This document shows, one piece after another, positions 1-6,333 of a DNA stretch of 6,333 bases. A model generated the notes under the pieces. It made no database searches. It was not told the DNA's origin and saw nothing but the letters and a program-made list of their open reading frames with translations. Within the stretch, counting starts at the first letter, position 1, and the number at the start of each line of letters is the position of its first letter. Source of the DNA: Syntrophaceae bacterium (lineage in GTDB: Bacteria; Desulfobacterota; Syntrophia; Syntrophales; UBA2185); NCBI GenBank assembly GCA_017885225.1, contig JAFNGM010000114.1, positions 4,718-11,050 of the forward strand. Reading direction: 5' to 3'. A program made the translations under genes and the position numbers.

Positions 1-758
1 CTGATTTCATGAAGGACATGCAATGATTTAATGTCTTTTCCAATGAGATGGTAAATGAAACTGATGAGGATATTCCTGATTTCCTTCTCTATCTGGTCTG
101 ATACAATAATTCTGCTGATCTTTTCCAAATCAGCTTCTTTTCCCAGGAGAAGGGTTCTAATTGTACCCAGGGAAGCATGCAGGGGGGCGGAATTGTTCTG
201 GTAGCAAATGTTGCATTTGAGACCCCCTTCGCTTGTGACGAAGTAGTATGCGACTTTTTCACTCACCTGCTCCCTGCAGGTGAGGCAGCGGTCTAACACC
301 GGTTCGTAGCCTGTATGCTTAAGGAGACGTATTTCAAAAAAACGGATCAACGCATCTGAAGAATTGCCGGCATCAATAAGTCCAAGAAAATTGAGCAATA
401 ATTGAAATAATTCACTGTTCTTTTTCCCTTCCGGTGTAAATTTGTCAATTAGTTCAATGAGATATGAGGAAATAAGCGTATGTTCCAGATATCCCCTGAT
501 ATTTGCATGGTGATTGACAACGTCACACCCCTCAATGAGAGAAAGCGTCTCACGACCTTTCTTAGAAAAAATTATGTTCCCATAGGAAAAAGGTTCGAAG
601 GCATTAGAAAATCTCTTCTTGCTTCGCCGGGCGCCTTTCGCGATTCCCTTGAGTTTGCCGTATTCACTCGTGTAGAATGTTATGATCCTGTCTGATTCTC
701 CGTAATCGAGGGTATATAAAACAATGGCCGGACTCCTGTGCACTACCCGCGTGTTCAT
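1..758 (-). CDS. recO: DNA repair protein RecO (C-terminal end beyond window edge)
   Basis: RecO works in the RecFOR recombination pathway. It binds single-stranded DNA and SSB, anneals strands, and with RecR helps load RecA at gaps. Reading the minus strand from ATG at 758 gives 252 codons with no stop before base 1. Family length is about 240-250 residues, so only the last few codons should be missing. Residues 1-80 form the OB-fold region, with the typical start 'HRSPAIVLYTLDYGESDRI' and the basic stretch 'GIAKGARRSKKRF' (38-50). The helical part follows. A four-cysteine zinc site sits at C158, C161, C182 and C185 (CLTC...CNIC). The start is supported by GGGAG about 6 bases upstream. The ATG overlaps the pyrC stop as ATGA, which implies translational coupling and co-transcription with the pyr genes. 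The start and family are clear; only the C-terminus is unseen. Confidence 0.95.
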   Translation of the reverse strand, partial: MNTRVVHRSPAIVLYTLDYGESDRIITFYTSEYGKLKGIAKGARRSKKRFSNAFEPFSYGNIIFSKKGRETLSLIEGCDVVNHHANIRGYLEHTLISSYLIELIDKFTPEGKKNSELFQLLLNFLGLIDAGNSSDALIRFFEIRLLKHTGYEPVLDRCLTCREQVSEKVAYYFVTSEGGLKCNICYQNNSAPLHASLGTIRTLLLGKEADLEKISRIIVSDQIEKEIRNILISFIYHLIGKDIKSLHVLHEI

Positions 759-2062
759 GGAAGCTCCCGGTATTTTATGTCACCGCCGACGATGGTCATA
801 ACGGCTTTTCCTGTGAAGGTCCATCCGTGGAAGGGCGTGTTTTTCCCTTTTGAACGCATACTGTTACGATCAAGTAACCAGGTTTTATCAAGGTCAATGA
901 CGGTAACATCAGCGTCAGAACCGATTTTAAGATTTCCTTTGGGGAGTTTCAGTATACCGGCCGGATTTGTGCTCATCGTGAGGATTAAACCCTTCATGGT
1001 AAGGATACCTTCGTGAACGAGTTTCATACTAAGGCCAAGGGATGTTTCCAAGCCTGTCATTCCAGAGGCAGCGTATTCAAATTCTACCTCTTTATCGGTG
1101 GACGCATGCGGGGCATGATCGCTGGCGATTGCATCAATGGTTCCATCCTTGAGGCCTTCTTTGAGTGCAATGACATCTCTGTCTGTCCGCAGGGGCGGGT
1201 TGACCTTCGCATACGTGTCAAATTCCCTTAAGGCCTCGTCGGTAAGGGTAAAGTAGTGGGGAGCAGTTTCCGCTGTTACCTTAACGCCTCTCTCCTTGGC
1301 ATCCCTTATTAATCTCACAGCTCCCGCGGTACTCACATGGGCGATATGAAGGATTGTCTTTGTGTACTCGGCGATGATGATGTCCCTCGCAATCATTGTC
1401 TCTTCCGCGATAGCGGGAATCCCCTGAAGACCGAGTTCGGTGGATACGAATCCTTCGTTCATGGACCCTCCGGCCGATAAGTGGAGGTCTTCGCAGTGTG
1501 AGATGATGGGCATATAAAAAGAAGATGCGTATTCAAGAGCACTTCTCATTAAGGCGCTATCTGTGACAGGTTTCCCATCATCCGAGAATGCAACGGCGCC
1601 GGCATCCTGCAAATCTCTGAATTCCGTCATAGTGGTTCCTTCCGAGCCCACGCTGATCGCAGCGATGGGATATACATTCACAATATTACACGATACCGCT
1701 TTTTTCTTTATGTACTCCGTGACTGATCTGGTGTCATTGACAGGTTTGGTGTTGGGCATACAGGCAATGGAGGTAAATCCGCCGGTTGCGGCAGCAGCAC
1801 TGCCCGTCTGGATGGTTTCTCTGTATTCAAATCCCGGTTCACGCAGGTGGGTATGTATATCGATTAATCCCGGCACAATAGCCATACCCCTGACGTCGAT
1901 TACAGTGATTTCTCCGGCGGATGACTTCCAGGAAGCATTTCCCGGTTTGTGAATACCTTTGCCGATTTTTACGATTTTCCCGTTTTCTATCATGAGGTCC
2001 ATCTGTGCATCCACATTCTGGGACGGGTCAATAATTCTTCCGCCTGTGAGTAATAATTTCAT
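755..2062 (-). CDS. pyrC: Dihydroorotase, class I
   Basis: Dihydroorotase closes N-carbamoyl-L-aspartate to dihydroorotate, the third step of UMP synthesis, in the cytoplasm. The 435-residue product is full length for the class I (Aquifex/Bacillus-like) amidohydrolase family. The metal and catalytic residues are all visible: H70 and H72 in 'DIHTHLREPG', D162 in 'FSDDGKP', H189 in 'SHCED', H242 in 'IAHVSTAGA' and D315 in 'ASDHAPH'. Substrate-side motifs 'CMPNTKPVND' (101-110) and 'NPPLR' (288-292) are also present. It therefore looks active, unlike the degenerate PyrC' partners found with some aspartate carbamoyltransferases. ATG at 2062 is preceded by GAGGG at about 8 bases. pyrB ends 40 bases upstream, and the stop overlaps the recO start by 4 bases, so it sits inside one transcription unit. 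Class I enzymes can form a complex with PyrB, as in Aquifex; whether this one does cannot be seen here. Confidence 0.97.
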   Translation of the reverse strand: MKLLLTGGRIIDPSQNVDAQMDLMIENGKIVKIGKGIHKPGNASWKSSAGEITVIDVRGMAIVPGLIDIHTHLREPGFEYRETIQTGSAAAATGGFTSIACMPNTKPVNDTRSVTEYIKKKAVSCNIVNVYPIAAISVGSEGTTMTEFRDLQDAGAVAFSDDGKPVTDSALMRSALEYASSFYMPIISHCEDLHLSAGGSMNEGFVSTELGLQGIPAIAEETMIARDIIIAEYTKTILHIAHVSTAGAVRLIRDAKERGVKVTAETAPHYFTLTDEALREFDTYAKVNPPLRTDRDVIALKEGLKDGTIDAIASDHAPHASTDKEVEFEYAASGMTGLETSLGLSMKLVHEGILTMKGLILTMSTNPAGILKLPKGNLKIGSDADVTVIDLDKTWLLDRNSMRSKGKNTPFHGWTFTGKAVMTIVGGDIKYRELP

Positions 2063-2102
2063 GGTTTATACCCTCGAAAAGTTGAAAATTCGTTAAAAAC
2101 CG

Positions 2103-3026
2103 TCATTGCTTGCCTCCGATCAACAGATACAACAATGCCATTCTCACGGCGACGCCGTTTGTAACCTGGTCAAGAATGACGGAATATGGCCCGTCGGCAA
2201 TGTCAGGAGAAATCTCTATACCCCTGTTGATTGGTCCCGGATGCATAACCAGGACGTCGTCTTTCGCCAGCGTGATATTCTGTCTGTTGAGACAGAAGTA
2301 ATTGGAATATTCTCTCAAGGAGGGGAATAATTTCTGCTGCTGTCTTTCTAACTGAATTCTGAGCATCATGATTATATCAACATCCCTGATGGCCTTCTCC
2401 AGATTATCATGAACGGTCACTCCCATGTGTTCAATGTCTCGCGGCAGCATCATTGCCGGCCCCGCGACAATCACATGAGCCCCCATCTTGATAAGACCAT
2501 AAATGTTGGAACGGGCTACCCGGCTGTGTGCGATGTCACCAACAATTGCCACCTTGAGACCGGCAATCTTCCCCTTTTTTTCCTTTATGGTCATCATATC
2601 CAGTAAGGCCTGGGTCGGGTGTTCATGGGCTCCGTCACCGGCATTTATTATGGACTGCTTTACCATTCTGGCCAGCATGTGGGGAGCTCCGGCGGCACTG
2701 TGTCGAATAACAATGGCATCCGGGTTCATGGCTTCCAAATTTCGCGCAGTGTCGATGAGGGTTTCTCCTTTCACGACACTGCGCGTTGATGCAGAGATAT
2801 TAATGGTGTCGGCGCTCAGTCTTTTCCCGGCGATCTCAAAGGAAGTCCTGGTCCTTGTACTGGCTTCGAAAAACAGATTTACGATGGTTTTCCCTCTCAA
2901 GGTCGGGACCTTCTTAATTTCCCTTGTAGAAACTTCGATGAAGGAGTCTGCCGTATTTAAAATAAGGTTAATCTCGTCAATGGATAGGTCTTTTATCCCA
3001 AGAATATCTTTTCTTGCTAATTTCAT
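2103..3026 (-). CDS. pyrB: Aspartate carbamoyltransferase catalytic chain
   Basis: PyrB joins carbamoyl phosphate and L-aspartate to make N-carbamoyl-aspartate, the committed step of pyrimidine synthesis. At 307 residues it has the usual length. The carbamoyl-phosphate loop is '[13 protein letters not shown]' (S56, T57, R58, T59, R60), followed by the mobile loop 'TRSVVKGET' (S83, K86). R108 lies in 'VIRHS', H136 in '[10 protein letters not shown]', and R169 in '[11 protein letters not shown]'. The aspartate-site loop is 'LRIQLERQ' (R223, Q225), and 'MHPGPINRG' (261-269) closes the active site. No key residue is missing. ATG at 3026 has GAGGT about 7 bases upstream. It lies 181 bases downstream of pyrR and 40 bases before pyrC. 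No regulatory-chain gene (pyrI) is next to it, so feedback control is more likely through PyrR or a PyrB-PyrC complex than through PyrI (inference). Confidence 0.97.
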   Translation of the reverse strand: MKLARKDILGIKDLSIDEINLILNTADSFIEVSTREIKKVPTLRGKTIVNLFFEASTRTRTSFEIAGKRLSADTINISASTRSVVKGETLIDTARNLEAMNPDAIVIRHSAAGAPHMLARMVKQSIINAGDGAHEHPTQALLDMMTIKEKKGKIAGLKVAIVGDIAHSRVARSNIYGLIKMGAHVIVAGPAMMLPRDIEHMGVTVHDNLEKAIRDVDIIMMLRIQLERQQQKLFPSLREYSNYFCLNRQNITLAKDDVLVMHPGPINRGIEISPDIADGPYSVILDQVTNGVAVRMALLYLLIGGKQ

Positions 3027-3207
3027 ACGTGAACCTCAAATCATTGTCCGGCTATGGTTTTATGATGATAAAATCTCAAAGAGACGTTGCCCCTTTGTAA
3101 CCTAAAAAACGAAGATTATTGAGGGGGCCTGAGAACCCACCTCCCTCAGAGGTACATGAAGCCCCGCTTCCCGATCGAGTCGCGGACGTGCCTTTGGGCG
3201 GGGAGCG
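3027..3207 (-). other. pyrR-pyrB intergenic region, GC-rich and hairpin-rich
   Basis: This 181-base gap has no credible coding region. Bases 3121-3207 are about 68% G+C by hand count, clearly above their surroundings. On the operon strand this part contains CCCCGC pairing with GCGGGG around a 30-base loop, a small hairpin at CCGCGA-CTCGA-TCGGG, and ACCTC-TGAGG-GAGGT. The last can re-pair as CTGAG/CTCAG or TGAGGG/CCCTCA, so its forms are mutually exclusive. Nearer pyrB, 3077-3097 forms an 8-pair stem (CAAAGGGG/TCTCTTTG, two G-U pairs, loop CAACG) followed by AGATTTTAT, a weak terminator-like element. The gap could hold an intercistronic attenuator, a small RNA or a decayed extragenic palindrome. 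I could not match it to a known RNA family. Confidence 0.5.
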
Positions 3208-3840
<633 letters not shown>

Positions 3841-3846
3841 TCATAT

Positions 3847-3879
3847 CCTTTTTCAATCTCACCGGATCAAATTAAAAGG
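3847..3879 (-). promoter_or_regulatory. PyrR-binding RNA hairpin (anti-antiterminator)
   Basis: The minus-strand RNA folds into a hairpin. CCTTT pairs with AAAGG, a 3-base bulge (TAA) lies on the 5' side, then TTTGATC pairs with GATTGAA and closes a hexaloop CGGTGA (3864-3859). PyrR-binding loops in Bacillus have the consensus ARUCCNGNGAGGYU with a CNGNGA hexaloop and a 5'-side internal bulge. Here GATCCGGTGAGATT (3868-3855) matches 12 of 14 positions, and both differences keep base pairing (G-U for A-U, U-A for U-G). With pyrR as the next gene and a terminator 33 bases downstream, this is very likely the site where PyrR acts. A candidate antiterminator is GGTGAGA (3863-3857) with TCTCATT (3808-3802). 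It would break both this hairpin and the terminator. Confidence 0.82.
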
Positions 3880-3998
3880 TCTTTTTACTGTGTGACTATG
3901 AACCATTGCATGCTTTCATATCATATCAACAGAGATAAAAAAAGCTTTTTTAATACTTTCAATAATGCTATAGAAAATCTGCCTGGAGGTACTTACGC
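3880..3998. promoter_or_regulatory. Divergent promoter region between pyrR leader and the metal-ion operon
   Basis: This stretch must hold both start sites. For the plus-strand operon the best candidate is an extended -10, TGCTATAGA (3966-3974), with a poor T-rich -35 at 3946-3951. It gives a short leader ending in GGAGGT (3985-3990), eight bases before ATG 3999. For the pyr operon a TATGAT-like -10 lies on the minus strand around 3920, but no good -35 accompanies it, so this promoter is only tentative. A perfect 14-base palindrome, AAAAAAGCTTTTTT (3938-3951), lies between the two and overlaps the proposed -35. No Mg2+ riboswitch (M-box) pattern was recognised. Confidence 0.4.
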
Positions 3999-5258
3999 AT
4001 GGTAGTGAATTCAGAACCACAGGTTTTTTTATTTTTAAGCCAGATCCTAGGTGATAATGTTCTTGATGATAATGGCAGGTCACTGGGAAAGATTATTGAT
4101 GTAGTTGCCAGCCTGACTGAGCCTTATCCTGTTATCACTCATATACTTCTGCAAGGCGCTCAGAAAAAACCTTCCTCTCTGTCATGGCAGAAGGTTACTG
4201 AAGTGGGAGGAAAGTATGTCACGAATCCTTACTATTTAGAGGATTTCCGGGAGCCTCTTCTTCAGGAGGGGGAACTCTTGCTTAAGGACACGCTTTTGGA
4301 TAAACAGATTGTCGATACCGATGGGGCAAAGGTTCGCAGGGTGAACGATCTGCAGTTTCTCAAAGCGCGTGGTAATCTTCACTTAGTGCATGTGGATGTG
4401 GGATTTCGGGGTTTGATGCGGCGTGTGGGTCTGGAAAGGACCATGGATGCTTTTTCACGCGGGTTTTTTGATTATACTCCTCACGATCAATTTATCTCCT
4501 GGAAGTTCGTCCAGCCCCTTTCTTCTCCTGACCTCCTGCGTCTTAAGATTTCTCAAAATCGATTAGCCCAGCTCCACCCCGCGGATCTTGCCGATATAAT
4601 CGAGGAACTGGACATTCACAAGAGAACCGCCGTTTTTCAAGCACTCGATATAGAGACAGCCGCTGAGACCCTTGAAGAAACTGATCCAAAGATCCAGGTA
4701 AGCTTGATTGAAGATATGAAAGTATCAGAAGCGTCAGATATTATAGAGGAGATGTCTCTCAGTGAGGCAGCCGATCTATTGGGAGATCTTCCGAAGGATA
4801 AGGCGGATGATATCCTTATGGAAATGGAAAAAGATATTGCAGAAGATGTCAAGGAACTCTTGGCCCATCCGGAAGAAAAAGCAGGGGGGCTTATGACCAC
4901 CTCTTTCCTGTGTTTCACTCCTCTGGTTCTCGCCGGTGAAGCGATGGAGCGAATTCGCAAGGAAGCTGAAGACATGGATTTTATCTATTACCTCTATGTG
5001 GTTGATGAGTATGAACATCTCCTGGGTATGCTCAGTCTGCGGGAGCTTCTGGTGGCCTCACCGGATACGCCTCTTTCCGGGTTGATGGATACAAGGGTTG
5101 TTTCCGTATCTCTTGATGAAGAAAAAGAAGAAATTGCCGAGCATTTTGCCAAGTACGGCATCATGGCCATACCTGTTGTGGATGAAACGAGCGTATTAAA
5201 AGGCGTAATCATCTTTAAAAACCTTTTAGAGGTAATTGCCCCTCATCTGGGAAAATAG
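3999..5258 (+). CDS. Soluble PRC-barrel / MgtE N-domain / CBS-pair protein, likely Mg2+ sensor
   Basis: This 419-residue protein appears fully cytosolic. Residues 13-85 resemble a PRC-barrel ('SQILGDNVLDDNGRSLGKI'), and 93-172 look like a second one. Residues 188-290 are an acidic helical repeat like the MgtE N-domain, with 'LHPADLADIIEEL' and the repeated 'EA(S/A)D(I/L)' pattern. A CBS pair follows: 'EEKAGGLMTTSF' (292-303), 'YYLYVVDEYEHLLGMLSL' (330-347) and 'YGIMAIPVVDE' (386-396). This order and these motifs match the Mg2+-sensing cytosolic part of the MgtE channel. The protein stops just after CBS2 and lacks the plug helix and five membrane segments, with no frameshift or remnant downstream. 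GGAGGT lies 8 bases before ATG. The gene ends 31 bases before the Nramp-like transporter gene, so the two are probably co-transcribed. Its role, inferred from domains and neighbour, is to sense divalent metal (and perhaps nucleotide) and regulate that transporter. Confidence 0.88.
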   Translation: MVVNSEPQVFLFLSQILGDNVLDDNGRSLGKIIDVVASLTEPYPVITHILLQGAQKKPSSLSWQKVTEVGGKYVTNPYYLEDFREPLLQEGELLLKDTLLDKQIVDTDGAKVRRVNDLQFLKARGNLHLVHVDVGFRGLMRRVGLERTMDAFSRGFFDYTPHDQFISWKFVQPLSSPDLLRLKISQNRLAQLHPADLADIIEELDIHKRTAVFQALDIETAAETLEETDPKIQVSLIEDMKVSEASDIIEEMSLSEAADLLGDLPKDKADDILMEMEKDIAEDVKELLAHPEEKAGGLMTTSFLCFTPLVLAGEAMERIRKEAEDMDFIYYLYVVDEYEHLLGMLSLRELLVASPDTPLSGLMDTRVVSVSLDEEKEEIAEHFAKYGIMAIPVVDETSVLKGVIIFKNLLEVIAPHLGK

Positions 5259-5289
5259 CGGCTATGGACGAAGACGGTGAAAGAACATC

Positions 5290-6333
5290 ATGGCTAGCAG
5301 CGCTTCAAAAACATCATTTCGATCTGCGCTTCAAAACCTTTTCCCCAAAAGGACATGGCGATCTCTTGGCATTTTTTTCGCCCTTCTCGGTCCGGGAATA
5401 ATCACTTCCAACGTCGATAACGACGCCGGCGGCATTACTACCTATTCTCTCGCAGGTGCTGAATTTGGCCTGTCCCTTCTCTGGACATTGATCCCCATCA
5501 CCATAGTGCTGATTATTATCCAGGAAATGTGTGCCCGTATGGGGGTGGTTTCCGGCAAGGGCCTGTCTGATCTTATTCGCGAGCGTTTTGGCGCGAAAGT
5601 AACGTTCTATTTGATGATTTTTCTTTTCCTGGCAAATGTGGGGAATACGTTATCGAATTTTGCGGGTGTGGCGGCGAGTATGGAAATATTCGGGATCAGC
5701 AAGTACATTTCGGTGCCGCTCAGCGCGCTCTTTGTCTGGTGGCTGGTGGTCAAGGGGACATATAAGACTGTGGAGAAGGCATTTCTTATTGCCTGTGTAT
5801 TTTATCTGTCCTACATTATATCCGGCTTTATGGGCAATCCCGACTGGAGCGAGATCGGGGTGGCGATTCTTACGCCCGCGTTTAGCTTTAATCCCGGTTT
5901 TCTTACCATGGTGATCGCAATTATCGGGACAACCATTGCCCCTTGGATGCAATTCTATCTCCAGTCATCTATCGTTGACAAGGGTCTGAAGACGGAGGAC
6001 TACAATTACGCGAGACTGGATGTGATATTTGGTTCTTTCATGGTTAATATTGTCGCGTTTTTTATCATCATGCTGTGTGCAGTAACCCTTTTCCAAAACG
6101 GGATTAAGATAGAGACCGCAAAGGATGCAGCACTCGCATTAGCGCCGTTAGCGGGGAAATATTGTTCATGGCTGTTTTCGTTCGGGTTGCTGAATGCATC
6201 GCTGTTTGCCGCGTCAATTCTGCCGCTTTCCACCGCCTACACGATCTGTGAGGCATTCGGCTGGGAATCGAGCCTTGATCGCAAGGTTACTGAAGCGCCG
6301 CAATTTTACGGCATGTATTTCCTGATGATATTT
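5290..6333 (+). CDS. Nramp-related divalent metal transporter, Mg2+-type candidate (3' end cut by window)
   Basis: The visible 348 residues of about 400-450 are an Nramp (SLC11-fold) inner-membrane protein. Likely membrane segments are near 27-56, 62-81, 104-133, 140-155, 162-182, 203-229, 244-268 and 290-320, and a further one is cut at the edge. 'GPGIITS' (34-40), 'LLWTLIP' (63-69) and 'GVVSGKGLSDLIRERFG' (85-101) are family features. The metal-site motifs differ from classical Mn2+/Fe2+ Nramps: the helix 1 DPGN is D45-A46-G47-G48 in 'DNDAGG', and the helix 6 MPH is A217-P218-W219. Loss of the soft-metal-binding Met is the hallmark of Nramp-related Mg2+ transporters. ATG 5290 is the only usable start, because an in-frame TGA lies at 5278 and GGTGA precedes the ATG. 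The upstream partner carries MgtE sensing domains, which agrees with Mg2+ (or Mg2+/Mn2+) transport. The fold is certain; the ion is inferred. Confidence 0.92.
   Translation, partial: MASSASKTSFRSALQNLFPKRTWRSLGIFFALLGPGIITSNVDNDAGGITTYSLAGAEFGLSLLWTLIPITIVLIIIQEMCARMGVVSGKGLSDLIRERFGAKVTFYLMIFLFLANVGNTLSNFAGVAASMEIFGISKYISVPLSALFVWWLVVKGTYKTVEKAFLIACVFYLSYIISGFMGNPDWSEIGVAILTPAFSFNPGFLTMVIAIIGTTIAPWMQFYLQSSIVDKGLKTEDYNYARLDVIFGSFMVNIVAFFIIMLCAVTLFQNGIKIETAKDAALALAPLAGKYCSWLFSFGLLNASLFAASILPLSTAYTICEAFGWESSLDRKVTEAPQFYGMYFLMIF

Noticed and set aside
755..2062. Inactive PyrC' pseudo-dihydroorotase
   Set aside because: All metal-binding and catalytic residues (H70, H72, D162, H189, H242, D315) are present.
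2503..3105. 200-residue open frame on the plus strand, antisense to pyrB
   Set aside because: pyrB on the other strand has every family motif and a good ribosome binding site. This frame resembles no known protein family that I recognise and is a shadow of it.
3120..3145. Second PyrR-binding loop in the pyrR-pyrB gap
   Set aside because: CTGAGGGAGG matches only the 3' half of the consensus, and the UCC part and CNGNGA hexaloop are absent.
3999..5258. Full MgtE Mg2+ channel, or a truncated pseudogene of one
   Set aside because: No transmembrane segment follows the CBS pair, and the stop is followed by an intact gene of another family. The PRC domains at the N-terminus are not part of MgtE, so this is a distinct architecture rather than decay.
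5264..5401. 45-codon ORF starting at an ATG just after the CBS-protein stop
   Set aside because: It overlaps the Nramp-like gene in a different frame and has no recognisable features. ATG 5290 gives the conserved N-terminus.

Overview
The window holds two divergent gene blocks from a bacterial chromosome of moderate GC content. On the minus strand, from about 3880 down to 1, lies a pyrimidine operon in the order pyrR, pyrB, pyrC, recO. On the plus strand, from about 3960 to the right edge, lies a two-gene metal-ion operon. It encodes a soluble PRC-barrel/MgtE-N/CBS protein and a divergent Nramp-type membrane transporter that runs off the window. A 248-base divergent intergenic region separates the blocks. 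No tRNA, rRNA, CRISPR array, insertion sequence or other mobile element was seen.

The organism cannot be named from the sequence. PyrR attenuation control, strong GGAGG-type ribosome binding sites and the 'DNDAGG' type of Nramp protein would fit an anaerobic bacterium such as a Desulfobacterota (deltaproteobacterial) member, or a related or Firmicute-like lineage. This is a low-certainty inference.

Region by region: 1-758 is recO, missing only its last few codons. 755-2062 is pyrC, whose stop overlaps the recO start (ATGA). 2103-3026 is pyrB. 3027-3207 is a GC-rich, hairpin-rich gap. 3208-3750 is pyrR. 3751-3998 is the divergent regulatory region, with a PyrR-binding hairpin and an intrinsic terminator in the pyrR leader and a likely promoter for the plus-strand genes. 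3999-5258 is the PRC/MgtE-N/CBS protein. 5290-6333 is the Nramp-like transporter.

Working model: when uridine nucleotides are plentiful, PyrR binds the leader hairpin, the terminator at 3789-3813 forms, and transcription of pyrR-pyrB-pyrC (and with it recO) falls. PyrB and PyrC catalyse steps 2 and 3 of UMP synthesis. On the other strand, the CBS protein looks like the cytosolic Mg2+-sensing half of MgtE without its channel. The adjacent transporter lacks the canonical Nramp metal-site residues. Together they suggest a split system in which a soluble sensor gates a Mg2+-type Nramp-related transporter. That pairing is the most interesting point in the window.
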